From NCBI RefSeq assembly GCF_013085545.1, contig NZ_CP039543.1, positions 3,503,322 to 3,567,321 on the forward strand: DNA of 64,000 nt, in the 5' to 3' direction. Shown here in pieces: positions 9,032-17,407 of this stretch (position 1 is the first letter of the stretch; every line of letters starts with the position of its first letter). The notes under the pieces were generated by a model. It had not been told where the DNA came from and did not search any database. It was given only the letters and a program-made list of their open reading frames with translations. The stretch is from Oceanidesulfovibrio marinus. GTDB lineage: Bacteria > Desulfobacterota > Desulfovibrionia > Desulfovibrionales > Desulfovibrionaceae. Position numbers and translations under genes: made by a program.

Positions 9032-9771
9032 GAGGCCGCTCCGTACCGCCGGTTCCAGAAAGCCAGGGAGCGCTCGAAGCCGCGGCGCTCGAAGAGCTCC
9101 AGCACGACGGTCTCCAGGCCGCCGGCCCCAGCGAGCAGCGAGTCCAGCAGGCCAAGCCCGGCGTGGTCCAGCGTGTCCAGCGGGTAATGACGGCCCGAGC
9201 CGGCCGGGTCTGGCGCACAGGCGTGGATGCACCGCGTCCGCTCCAGCAGCAAGGGCTCCTTCAGCAGCTCGCGTTCGCCCAGCCGCAGAAGATGGCCGGT
9301 GTCCAGACAAAATCCCATATCCAGATCGTACGCCAGGGAAAGCAGTGGTGCAATCGGCGGTTCCCCCACGTTTTCCAGCAGGATGTCGCGGGGGGCGATA
9401 CCCGCCTCGGCCAGGGCGGCCACGGCCGCCTCCAGCAGCGCCGGCGTCTTTGGCGGATGGAGGACCCAGAACCGCGGCGCAAGGTACAGCGCCTTGCGCA
9501 CCAGGTCGGGCAGTACGGAATGCAACCCGGCCGGCGTTTCCGGCAGGTCGAGTGGCAGGTGCACGTGGTAGGAGAGGGCGTGGTTTGCCAGATAGGCCGG
9601 CATGTCCGCCTCGCCGTACTCCAGGCAGGCCGCGGTTTCGAAGAAGCACAGGGCCACCTCGTCCACCAGCGGTTCCAGGAAGGCGCAGTTTTCGGGCACG
9701 GTGCCGGGAATGACGAAGGACGGGGCGGCGATGCACGGCGCGCCAGGCTCCGGGGGGACGTCGGAGCGCAT
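9028..9771 (-). CDS. cbiR: CbiR-like cobamide-remodelling phosphodiesterase (TIM barrel, AP-endonuclease-like)
   Basis: The product is 247 aa and resembles the xylose-isomerase/AP-endonuclease-2 TIM-barrel fold. Candidate metal ligands are WVLHPPK, LLENVGEPP, GFCLDTGHLL and IHACAPDP. CbiR hydrolyses the phosphodiester of cobamides to give cobinamide phosphate, letting the cell replace the lower ligand. The call rests on fold-type motifs plus tight coupling to cobU, whose product uses that same intermediate. A generic sugar isomerase/epimerase is the alternative. It starts 3 bp after the PHP-UvrD stop. Confidence 0.7.
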   Translation of the reverse strand: MRSDVPPEPGAPCIAAPSFVIPGTVPENCAFLEPLVDEVALCFFETAACLEYGEADMPAYLANHALSYHVHLPLDLPETPAGLHSVLPDLVRKALYLAPRFWVLHPPKTPALLEAAVAALAEAGIAPRDILLENVGEPPIAPLLSLAYDLDMGFCLDTGHLLRLGERELLKEPLLLERTRCIHACAPDPAGSGRHYPLDTLDHAGLGLLDSLLAGAGGLETVVLELFERRGFERSLAFWNRRYGAAS

Positions 9772-9774
9772 GCC

Positions 9775-12700
9775 TCAGTCCATGAGCGACAGATGCTTTT
9801 GCGTGCGCTGCGTCTTGGCGATGAGGGTGGAGCGGCGGATGGCGTTCTCGCCGTCGGCCAACGGACCAAGGAAACGCGAGGCCGGCAGGCGGTAGGTCCT
9901 GCCGTACACGGTGCGGCTGCCGGCGCGGGAAAGGTAGAGCGCCTCGCGGGCGCGGGTCAGCCCCACGTAGAAGAGCCGCAGCTCTTCGGCAAGCTGGTCC
10001 GGCGCAAGGTCGATGGTGTAGCTCGGGCCGGGCGTTTCCGGGATGGCGGAGAGTCCCGGTCCGGCAAAGGGCAGAACGCCTTCCTCCAGGCCGGGCAGGA
10101 ACACGGCGCGAAACTCCAGCCCCTTGGCCGCGTGGAGCGTCATGATCTGCACCTTCTCGCTCGCGCGGCGTACCTGCTCCAGACTGGACTGCAGGTTGAT
10201 CCAGTTGATCAGGCCGAGCCAGCCTCCGTGCTCTTCGAAACCGGCGGCCAGCTCCTTGAAGGCGCGGCTTTTCCAGAACAGGCGGTCAAAGGGCGGCACG
10301 TCCTGCATGTAGGATGCGATGGCGCTCGGTCCGGAGGCAAGCACGTCGTCCGGGCAGGGCAGCGGCTTGGCGGCCTGCGCCTTTTCTGACTCTGGATCAT
10401 CCTCGGGCCGGGAGATGCCCAGGAAGCCGCCGGCCGCGGCAAGGATGGCGGCCACGCGGGGGTCCTCCCAGAAAGCCTCGGTCTCCGGCACGGATACAGG
10501 CAGGCCCAGCCGGTCCAGGGTGCGCGCCAGGGGTGCGATCTGGCTGCGAACACGCACGAGCACGGCAATGTCGCCAGGCGAGAACTGCTCCTCGCCCAGG
10601 CCCTCGGCCTTGTCTTCCTCGTGCTGGCGGTCGGCCAGGGTGTGGCTGGTGGCGCCCAGCAGGGCGCGGATGCGCTCGCCCACCCAGGCAGCCTCGCTCT
10701 CTGCCGAGGGAGCCTCGAACAGCCGGATCTGCCCGGCCAGCGAAGAGACGCCGGTCAGCGGCGCAGGAGCCCCCTGGCCCTGGATCAGAGCGCGGGCGGC
10801 GAGATCAAGAATGGACTGAGACGAGCGATAGTTGGTGGACAGGCCGATGACCTCCAGATGGGGCCAGACCTCGCGCAGGGCCTCTTCCACATGAGCCAGT
10901 GCGCCGCGGAATCCGTAGATGGACTGGTCCGGGTCGCCGATGGCGAAAAGGCCGCGCCCGGCAGGGGAACCCGGTTCGTTCAGCTCGTCGGCGATCTGCT
11001 CGGCCGCCGGCGCCGTGAGCAGCGCGCGCACCAGGTCAATCTGTAACCGGGAGAAGTCCTGCACCTCGTCCACCAGCACGTGGGTGTACGGCCGGGGGTA
11101 GATCTCGTGCTCGATCTGCTCCAGCCAGAACTCGAGCAGGTCGGTGTAGTCGGCCAGGTTCCACGACTCCTTCTGCTTCACGTAGCGATGGAACAGCGGT
11201 TCGAGCTCCTCGCCCAGGGGGTCGCGGCGTTCGCGCGCCAGGGAGATGGCGGAGAAAGCCTTGTCCAGGGCGCGGGAGTCGAGGTCGGAGCCGGTGTTGG
11301 ACTCGCGGAACACACGGCGGGCGGCTTCCTCGGACAGGACCACCGGCGCTTCGTCGTAGGCGTTGCGCCAGACCTCGTGGGCCAGGGCGTGCAGCGTGTC
11401 GGCGCGCGGCAGGGCTGCCTTGGAGCCGAACGACGCCACCAGCCGGTCGGAAAGCTCGCGGGCGGCCTTGCGGGTGAAGGTGACGGCCAGGATGTGCCGG
11501 GGCGAGCTGCCTTCGGCAATAAGGTGCTCGATGCGCGCCAGCAGGGTGTGCGTCTTGCCGGTGCCAGGTCCGGCCTTCACCAGCACAGGGCCGGGATCGG
11601 CCAGCACTGCTGTTTGCTGCTCCGGGTTGAGCCCGGCAGGCTCGGCCGGGGTCGGGGCCTCGCTTTCCAGAACGGCCTCGGGCTCGGGCGCGGTGTCGGT
11701 CGGCTCGCTGGCCGGTGGCGCATCCTTGGGCGCGGGAGCGGAACGTTTTTTCTTGGCAGGATACGAATCCGGAACCAGGAAGGTGCCCTGGTGCAGCTCC
11801 TTACGCTCCTTTTCCGAAAACACGCGGATCACGCCGAACTCGCCGTCGAAGCCGGGGTTGCGGATCACCTCGCCGCGGCGCATGCGCGAGACGGCCTCGG
11901 CCAGTGGCGCGGAGACGCGGGCCAGCTCCTCGGGCGGCGCATCCCGCAGCACGGCCATCTCGGAGCCGATGCGCGAGATGCAGCGGGTGTACATGGCGCG
12001 GACCTTCTTGGTGGTCGGGCCGGCGCCGACGATCTCGGAGAGTACCTCGGCCAGGGGAATGAGCGACTCGAAGCCCGGCGCTTTGTCCGGCTTCTCGGGC
12101 GTGTCGCGGTCGGCCAGGTCCAGCACGCGGTGCAGCACGCCCACGGTGAGCGGCTTGCCGCAGACCGGGCAGATGCCGCCGCGCGACAGTGTCTCCCGCG
12201 GCTCCAGGGCCACGCCGCACTTGCGGTGGCCGTCCAGGTGGTACTTGCCCTCCTCGGGAAAGAACTCCACCGTGCCCTGGAACTTGTGGCCCAGGGCTTC
12301 GCCGCGCAGGGCGCGGAAGATGCCTTCGTAGGAGCGCTCGCCGCTGAAGATGTTGCACTCGCGGGCCAGCTTCTCGCCGGAGTGTGCGTCCGAGTTGGAG
12401 ATGAGCGCGTAGCGGTCCAGCGCCGAGAGCATCCAGTTCATCTCCGGGTCGGAGGAGAGGCCGGTCTCCAGCGCGAAAATATGGGAGGACAGATCGCCGT
12501 AGCACTCCTCCAGGGAGTTGAAGCCGGACTTGGAGCCGAAGAGCGAGAACCATGGCGTCCAGATGTGCGCGGGCACGAGGAAGGCCAGCGGATCGAGCTC
12601 CACCACCATTTCGAGCAGATTGCGCGAGTCCAGCCCCAGGATGGGCCGGCCGTCGGATTCGATGTTGCCGATGGCTGCCAGCTGCTCTGAGAGCTTGTCG

Positions 12701-13068
12701 GCGGCCTCCATGGTGGGCACGTAGACAAGGTTGTGGACCTTTCGCACCGCACCGTTTTTCTTGTAGATGGAGCTGATCTCGGCCTGGAGCATGAACAGCG
12801 TGCGGCCGGCGAGCTCATACCCGTCGAGGAAGGGTATCTCCCGCGTCAGGTTGCGCGTATCCTTGAGCCGGAACAGACCGCTGCCAGGATCGGGCTCCAG
12901 CAGCTCGGCCAGCTCCTTGCGCCAGCCCGGATGGGTGAAGTCACCGGTGCCGATGACGTGCAGGCCCTTGACCCGGGCCCACGCAGCCAGCACTCTCGGA
13001 TCGAGCTGCTTGCTGGTTGCCCTGGAGTACCGCGAGTGGATATGTAGGTCGGCGAGAAATTGTTCCAT
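9775..13068 (-). CDS. PHP phosphoesterase-UvrD/Rep helicase fusion protein
   Basis: The product is 1097 aa. The PHP domain is at residues ~1-300 (DLHIHSRYSRATS, GTGDFTHPGW, ISNSDAHSGEK). A Cys-rich piece at ~305-335 (CGVALEP, then CPVCGKPL) looks like a zinc ribbon. A low-complexity Pro/Glu linker lies near ~470-510. An SF1 helicase fills ~515-1097: Walker A KAGPGTGKT, Walker B LVDEVQDFS, GDPDQSIYGFRGA, TLHAAKGLEF and RLFYVGLTRARE. PHP domains are metal phosphoesterases, so a nuclease or proofreading activity coupled to 3'-5' unwinding is plausible but inferred. It is the first gene of the cbiR-cobU-DHH operon. A longer upstream frame exists, but the start at 13068 begins exactly at the PHP domain. 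Confidence 0.88.
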   Translation of the reverse strand: MEQFLADLHIHSRYSRATSKQLDPRVLAAWARVKGLHVIGTGDFTHPGWRKELAELLEPDPGSGLFRLKDTRNLTREIPFLDGYELAGRTLFMLQAEISSIYKKNGAVRKVHNLVYVPTMEAADKLSEQLAAIGNIESDGRPILGLDSRNLLEMVVELDPLAFLVPAHIWTPWFSLFGSKSGFNSLEECYGDLSSHIFALETGLSSDPEMNWMLSALDRYALISNSDAHSGEKLARECNIFSGERSYEGIFRALRGEALGHKFQGTVEFFPEEGKYHLDGHRKCGVALEPRETLSRGGICPVCGKPLTVGVLHRVLDLADRDTPEKPDKAPGFESLIPLAEVLSEIVGAGPTTKKVRAMYTRCISRIGSEMAVLRDAPPEELARVSAPLAEAVSRMRRGEVIRNPGFDGEFGVIRVFSEKERKELHQGTFLVPDSYPAKKKRSAPAPKDAPPASEPTDTAPEPEAVLESEAPTPAEPAGLNPEQQTAVLADPGPVLVKAGPGTGKTHTLLARIEHLIAEGSSPRHILAVTFTRKAARELSDRLVASFGSKAALPRADTLHALAHEVWRNAYDEAPVVLSEEAARRVFRESNTGSDLDSRALDKAFSAISLARERRDPLGEELEPLFHRYVKQKESWNLADYTDLLEFWLEQIEHEIYPRPYTHVLVDEVQDFSRLQIDLVRALLTAPAAEQIADELNEPGSPAGRGLFAIGDPDQSIYGFRGALAHVEEALREVWPHLEVIGLSTNYRSSQSILDLAARALIQGQGAPAPLTGVSSLAGQIRLFEAPSAESEAAWVGERIRALLGATSHTLADRQHEEDKAEGLGEEQFSPGDIAVLVRVRSQIAPLARTLDRLGLPVSVPETEAFWEDPRVAAILAAAGGFLGISRPEDDPESEKAQAAKPLPCPDDVLASGPSAIASYMQDVPPFDRLFWKSRAFKELAAGFEEHGGWLGLINWINLQSSLEQVRRASEKVQIMTLHAAKGLEFRAVFLPGLEEGVLPFAGPGLSAIPETPGPSYTIDLAPDQLAEELRLFYVGLTRAREALYLSRAGSRTVYGRTYRLPASRFLGPLADGENAIRRSTLIAKTQRTQKHLSLMD

Positions 13069-13176
13069 GCTATACTTGCCCGGCAGCGCGGCGGCGGCGT
13101 GCCGCCGACATACGCCGAGGCAATCATTACCAGAAAAGCGACACGGGGCCAACGCCCGGATGCAGGACTCGAGCGC

Positions 13177-14355
13177 ATGCGACGCATGATTTTCGCACCA
13201 GCCGCGCTTTGCGCGCTCATTCTTTTTTGTACAGGATTCTGCGCTGTTGCCGTAGCCGCGCAGCCGGACGCGCACGGTCCGGCGCAGGCAAGGCATAGCG
13301 CGCCGGAAAAAGTGGCCGCGGCGCAGACCCGTCTCCTCGCGCCGTCCCTGGTTGCGGCAAGCGTCCTTCCGGACGACGGCACAAAAGCCGTTGCAACGCC
13401 CAAAAATTCGGAAGAGCCGGAAGCTGTCCGGGAATCGGACAATGCGGCCGAAGCCGAGGCGAACGCGGCCAACGTGGGGTCGGACAGCACCAACACCCCG
13501 GCTGTGGAAAGCAATGCGACCCCGACCAAAGACGCCAACGATACTATCTTTCCCCTGGAGGAAGGCTACGAAGGGCTGGACCCCGTGCAGGAGCTGCTGA
13601 AAAGCAGCAAGCCCGTGCGCGTGAAGGCATCGCCCAAGGAGGTCACTCCTCTGGAGCACTTCCTGCGCGTGGCCTTTCAGGACCGTGCGGAGCAGTACGC
13701 CCTGCTCAAGAGCGGCACCGGGTTCGAGGCTCCGCCAGGCCGGTTGATGCGCTGGGGCAAGCTGCGCATCACCTACGCCGTGGAGGGCGATGCTGATCCG
13801 GAGGAGCTTGCAATCATCCACGACGCGGCGGACGAGGTGTCCAGAATTCTGGACGAGCGCGATATCTCCTTCGAGGAGCGCGAGCACGTTCCGGACATCC
13901 ACATCCGCATCGAGGATATCGAGGCCGACACGCTGCGCACCGGTCTGACCCGCGTGCTGGCCGACCGGACCACCGGCGTGCTGCAACGGGCCACCGTGGA
14001 GCTGTACCGCGTGAAGCTCACCCCGGCCTCGGTGCGGCGGCATCTGCTGCTGGCCCTGGGACTGCGGGGCTGGGCCCTGCCCGGCGTGACGAGCGTGCTG
14101 TGGTTTCCTGTGGACGGCGTGACGCCGCCGGAAGTGACCGCCTACCCGGAGATCGACAAGGAGGCGCTGCTCCTTCTGTACCATCCGGCGCTGATGCCGG
14201 GCATGACCCTGGAGCAGACCCTGGCCGCGCTGGACAAGGGCGCGCCGGAAGTGGACGTGCCGGACGTGCCGGGCGTTACCGCGCCGGCGTACGAGCCGCG
14301 GCTGTGGCCGGAGCTCAGGGCAAAGGAGCTCCTCCGGCAAGGCGAACCCAGGTGA
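13177..14355 (+). CDS. Secreted protein, possibly DUF2927 family
   Basis: The product is 392 aa. It has a signal peptide at ~1-29 (MRRMIFAPAALCALILF, ending near AVAAQ), then a ~110-residue low-complexity Ala/Glu/Asn/Thr region. A conserved-looking C-terminal domain begins near residue 195 (RWGKLRITYAVEGDADPEE). This pattern recalls DUF2927, a domain of unknown role in exported bacterial proteins; no catalytic motif can be asserted. It is divergent from the PHP-UvrD operon (108-bp spacer). Its last 41 bp overlap the 3' end of the convergent methyltransferase gene. Confidence 0.7.
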   Translation: MRRMIFAPAALCALILFCTGFCAVAVAAQPDAHGPAQARHSAPEKVAAAQTRLLAPSLVAASVLPDDGTKAVATPKNSEEPEAVRESDNAAEAEANAANVGSDSTNTPAVESNATPTKDANDTIFPLEEGYEGLDPVQELLKSSKPVRVKASPKEVTPLEHFLRVAFQDRAEQYALLKSGTGFEAPPGRLMRWGKLRITYAVEGDADPEELAIIHDAADEVSRILDERDISFEEREHVPDIHIRIEDIEADTLRTGLTRVLADRTTGVLQRATVELYRVKLTPASVRRHLLLALGLRGWALPGVTSVLWFPVDGVTPPEVTAYPEIDKEALLLLYHPALMPGMTLEQTLAALDKGAPEVDVPDVPGVTAPAYEPRLWPELRAKELLRQGEPR

Positions 14356-15304
14356 GTTCGTGCTTGTTGTGCGTCAGGTGCACGAGCCGTGAGCCGGGGA
14401 TGCGCTTGAAGGCAAAGACCGAGTCCATGTCCGTCTCGCCCTGGAACTTGAGGGTGCAGACCATGGAGCACTCCGGGCCGGCATCCAGCCAGCGCCGCAC
14501 CCAGGTGAGCAACCGTTTGGGGTAGCACGCTACGTCCCACACCAGCCAATCCACCTCGCCGTACTCCTCGCGCACGTGGCGCGGGTCCACACCAAAAGCG
14601 CTGCCCGTGCGGAAGGTTACCAGCGGGTTGCGCATCAACTCCGGGGCCAGGGGGGAGCGGTCCACGGCCGTCACGTTGCAGCCGAGCTGGGCCAGAACCC
14701 ATGTCCAGCCGCCGGGGCTGGCGCCCAGATCCAGGCAGCGGGAGCCCGGCTCGGGTACGCCGAACCGGGTGAAAGCTTCCCAGAGCTTGAGGTAGGCGCG
14801 ATTGGGCGGGCCGGACTTGTCCTCCACAAAGTGGACCTCGCCCTGCGGGAAGGGCGAGGTGGTCTGCGGTGCGGCAATGATGGTGTTGCGGTCCAGCAGG
14901 GTCCAGCCGCCCAGGGGCGAGGCTGGCGGCGTCTCGCCGAACTCCAGGGGTCGGCCCTTGACCGGCGGCAGCGCCTCGGCAATGAGCGCGGCGCGGCGGT
15001 GCTCGGCAATGGATGTGAGTGACCAGTTGCGCTGGATGGCCTTGAGCGCCCGCGCGCCTTCCTTGATGGAATCGAAGGGGATGCGCCACGGCTCCAGCCA
15101 GGCGTTCTGCGCCCAGGCCATGGGCCGGTACGGACCGGGTGCGAAGACCAGGCGCTCGCGAGCCCACACGTCGGCCGCGACCTGCGGGTCCTCGGCCTCC
15201 AGCTCGATGCGGACCTCGTGCTCCAGCTCGGCCTCGAAGCCCTTGGGCGCGAGGTAGATTGTGCCGCCCAGGCTGTCCCCGGATTGCTGCATTGCGTCGT
15301 TCAT
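14315..15304 (-). CDS. RlmM-like SAM-dependent rRNA ribose methyltransferase
   Basis: The product is 329 aa. The N-terminal half resembles the substrate-binding part of RlmM. The C-terminal half is an FtsJ-like Rossmann methyltransferase: SAM motif CLDLGASPGGWTWVLAQLG, acidic AVDRSPL, DWLVWDVACYPKR, CTLKFQGETD and HNKHELTWVRL, which supply the K-D-K-E type catalytic residues. RlmM methylates the 2'-OH of C2498 in 23S rRNA. I start at the ATG at 15304; an upstream in-frame start would add ~46 poorly conserved residues. It runs divergently from the response regulator. Confidence 0.75.
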   Translation of the reverse strand: MNDAMQQSGDSLGGTIYLAPKGFEAELEHEVRIELEAEDPQVAADVWARERLVFAPGPYRPMAWAQNAWLEPWRIPFDSIKEGARALKAIQRNWSLTSIAEHRRAALIAEALPPVKGRPLEFGETPPASPLGGWTLLDRNTIIAAPQTTSPFPQGEVHFVEDKSGPPNRAYLKLWEAFTRFGVPEPGSRCLDLGASPGGWTWVLAQLGCNVTAVDRSPLAPELMRNPLVTFRTGSAFGVDPRHVREEYGEVDWLVWDVACYPKRLLTWVRRWLDAGPECSMVCTLKFQGETDMDSVFAFKRIPGSRLVHLTHNKHELTWVRLAGGAPLP

Positions 15305-15453
15305 GGGGGAGGGTGTATCCACGGCCGCTCGCCATGGCAAGCCGGTTGGCGTAAAGGATTCCGCTGGCCCTGGCCGCCGGGCGGACGATTGCAAATGCAG
15401 GCGGAATGGTTCCATGGTATGGTTGGCCAGCCTTCGACGCATAGGATTTTTAT

Positions 15454-16839
15454 ATGGATGATATGTATGAACAATTTCGGATTCTCGTGGTGGAGGACGA
15501 TCCCCGGTCGCTGGACGAGCTGGAGCACGCGCTCTCCGGCCCTGGCCACGAGATAACCACCTGCCAGGAGCTCGAATGCGCCCTTACCCTGGCGGAGGGG
15601 CAGGCCTTCGACCTCGTGATGACCGATCTGCACACTGGCGGCCGAGGCGAGCTCTCCCTGCTGGCCAAGGTGAAGTCCAACAACCCGGTGACCGAGGTCG
15701 TGATCATCACCGGCTCCAGCTCCGTGGAACGCGCCGTGGAAGCCATGAAGCGCGGCGCCCTGCACTACCTGACCAAGCCGTACTCGGAAGAAGAGGTCCG
15801 CCTGCTGGTGGAGCGCGTGAAGGAAAAGCGCATAGTGCGCGAGGAGCTGGAGGAGCTGCGCTCCTACGTGCGTACCCGCCGGGGGCCGGGGCTCATCGGC
15901 AAGAGCCCGCAGATCCAGGAGCTCAAGCGGCTCATCGTGCGGGTGGCGCCGCTGGACTGCACGGTGCTCATCACGGGCGAGACAGGCACGGGCAAGGAGC
16001 TGGTCTCGCGCATGATCCACGAGAACTCCAAGCGCGCGGACAAGCGGCAGTTCGCCATCAACTGCGGCTCGTTGAGCGAGGAGCTGTTGTGCAACGAGCT
16101 CTTTGGCCACGAGCGCGAGGCGTTTACCGGCGCGCAGCGCACCACCAAAGGCATCTTCGAATCCCTGGACGGCGGCACCGTGCTGCTGGACGAAATCGGC
16201 GAGATGCCCATGTCCGCCCAGGTGCAGCTTTTGCGCGTGCTGCAGGAGAAGAAGGTGGTCCGCGTGGGCGGCACCGAGGAGATACCGGTGGACGTGCGCA
16301 TCCTGGCGGCTACAAACCGCCGGCTGGGGAACGAGGTGGCGGCCGGCCGTTTCCGCGAGGACCTCTATTACCGGCTCAACGTTTTTACCATGAGCATCCC
16401 GCCCCTGCGCGAGCGCGCCGACGACATCCCCTTGTTCTGTAATTACTTTCTGGAAAGCTATGCCAAGGACTACGGCAAGCCGGTGAAGCGGCTCTCCAGC
16501 GAGGTGCTCGATCTGCTTTTCAACTACCCCTTCCCCGGCAACGTGCGGGAGCTGAAGAACGTCATTGAACGCGCCGTGATCCTCTCCGACGGCGAGATCA
16601 TCGAGCGCAGCCACCTGCCGGCGCGATTACGCGGCCAGAACACGGCGTGCCTGTCCGAGGGCGAGATACTGCTGAGCCTGTCCGAGCTGGAGGAGCGCCA
16701 TATCCGGCTGGTGCTGGAGAAAACCGACGGCAACAAATCCCGCGCAGCGCAGATTCTGGGCATCGACCGGACGTCCCTGTGGCGGAAGATGAAGCGCATG
16801 GGACTGGCGGACGGTGCAGTGCGCAACGGTGTTGCGTAA
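15454..16839 (+). CDS. NtrC-family sigma-54-dependent response regulator
   Basis: The product is 461 aa. The receiver domain (~8-125) has acidic pocket E14-D15-D16, phosphoacceptor D58 and the LTKPYS lysine. The AAA+ domain (~150-380) has Walker A GETGTGKE, Walker B VLLDEIGEM and the sensor/arginine-finger segment FREDLYYRL. The sigma-54 contact loop reads EAFTGA rather than the common GAFTGA. A Fis-type helix-turn-helix is at ~430-455 (NKSRAAQILGIDRTSLWRKM). It activates sigma-54 promoters by ATP-driven remodelling. No histidine kinase gene is adjacent. A palindrome and a -24/-12 promoter lie immediately downstream, so the 35-codon gene is a likely target. Confidence 0.93.
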   Translation: MDDMYEQFRILVVEDDPRSLDELEHALSGPGHEITTCQELECALTLAEGQAFDLVMTDLHTGGRGELSLLAKVKSNNPVTEVVIITGSSSVERAVEAMKRGALHYLTKPYSEEEVRLLVERVKEKRIVREELEELRSYVRTRRGPGLIGKSPQIQELKRLIVRVAPLDCTVLITGETGTGKELVSRMIHENSKRADKRQFAINCGSLSEELLCNELFGHEREAFTGAQRTTKGIFESLDGGTVLLDEIGEMPMSAQVQLLRVLQEKKVVRVGGTEEIPVDVRILAATNRRLGNEVAAGRFREDLYYRLNVFTMSIPPLRERADDIPLFCNYFLESYAKDYGKPVKRLSSEVLDLLFNYPFPGNVRELKNVIERAVILSDGEIIERSHLPARLRGQNTACLSEGEILLSLSELEERHIRLVLEKTDGNKSRAAQILGIDRTSLWRKMKRMGLADGAVRNGVA

Positions 16840-16884
16840 TACCACAAATATAATTTAACATACTTATATATTTAGCAGAATGAT

Positions 16885-16935
16885 ATGTGACCCCTTTCAC
16901 GTGTTGCACAATGCATCATGTGAAGGGGGTCACAT
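16885..16935. promoter_or_regulatory. Inverted repeat, probable enhancer site for the sigma-54 activator
   Basis: Two 19-nt arms (16885-16903 and 16917-16935, only two mismatches) carry the core TGTGACCCC / GGGGTCACA around a 13-nt spacer. No T-run follows, so it is not a typical terminator. Its centre lies about 110 bp upstream of the start expected from the -24/-12 element at 16994-17010, a normal distance for an upstream activating sequence bound by a dimeric NtrC-type protein. Confidence 0.65.
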
Positions 16936-16993
16936 GCATTGCGGTATATGGTGTTTGTCTTAAAAAACAGCATGTTAAGCAAAAATAAAATGT

Positions 16994-17010
16994 TTGGCAC
17001 GGCTCTTGGA
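16994..17010 (+). promoter_or_regulatory. Sigma-54 (-24/-12) promoter
   Basis: The sequence TTGGCACGGCTCTTGGA fits the consensus YTGGCACGNNNNTTGCW with the correct spacing and a single deviation (GG for GC at -12). Transcription would start near 17021, about 50 nt before the 35-codon gene with its own ribosome binding site. Confidence 0.75.
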
Positions 17011-17070
17011 AAGTATGAGACATCGCGCACGTTAGCGCGGCGACGAAAATTTTCCCCAAGGAGTTGTACC

Positions 17071-17178
17071 ATGGCACGTATCGTGAGGCGTTTCTTCCAG
17101 GTGATCGAGGATTACGAAGTGGCCATCACTTTTGCCCAGGCGAACGACGCCGAGGACGCCCGCTACTTCCTCGGCTGA
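17071..17178 (+). CDS. 35-residue protein of unknown function, probably sigma-54 controlled
   Basis: The ATG at 17071 is preceded by AAGGAG (17058-17063) at good spacing. The peptide starts MARIVRRFFQVIEDYEV: a basic, aromatic N-terminal segment followed by an acidic helix ending in RYFLG. It has no signal peptide or known domain. It sits alone between a sigma-54 promoter and a strong terminator, so it is the only obvious translated product of that transcript. It might be a regulatory or membrane-associated small protein, or the transcript itself could act as an RNA. Confidence 0.6.
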   Translation: MARIVRRFFQVIEDYEVAITFAQANDAEDARYFLG

Positions 17179-17270
17179 CAATATTGCAGGCGACGCGCCC
17201 GCCTCACCCGCAATGGTGCGGGAACCCCCTTCACGCCCGGAAGTCACGGGCGGACGCGTAAACTGCCAAA

Positions 17271-17317
17271 GCCCCGGAAGAAGGTCCCCAGCAAGACCAC
17301 GCTTCCGGGGCTTTTTT
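17271..17317 (+). terminator. Rho-independent terminator after the 35-codon gene
   Basis: A perfect 10-bp stem (GCCCCGGAAG / CTTCCGGGGC) with a 21-nt loop is followed by TTTTTT at 17312-17317. It closes a transcription unit of about 300 nt that starts at the sigma-54 promoter. Confidence 0.85.
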
Positions 17318-17407
17318 CGTGCGATGACCTCTCGGCGCTTTTTTACGATTTCGCTCCAACCCCTGATACTGTTTCCCTTTTTCCTCGCTTTGCGCTAGGA
17401 CAAGTGC

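Noticed and set aside
13069-14340. Upstream extension of the PHP-UvrD frame to 1521 codons
   Set aside because: The extra ~420 residues are antisense to the secreted-protein gene, and the PHP domain begins exactly at the ATG at 13068.
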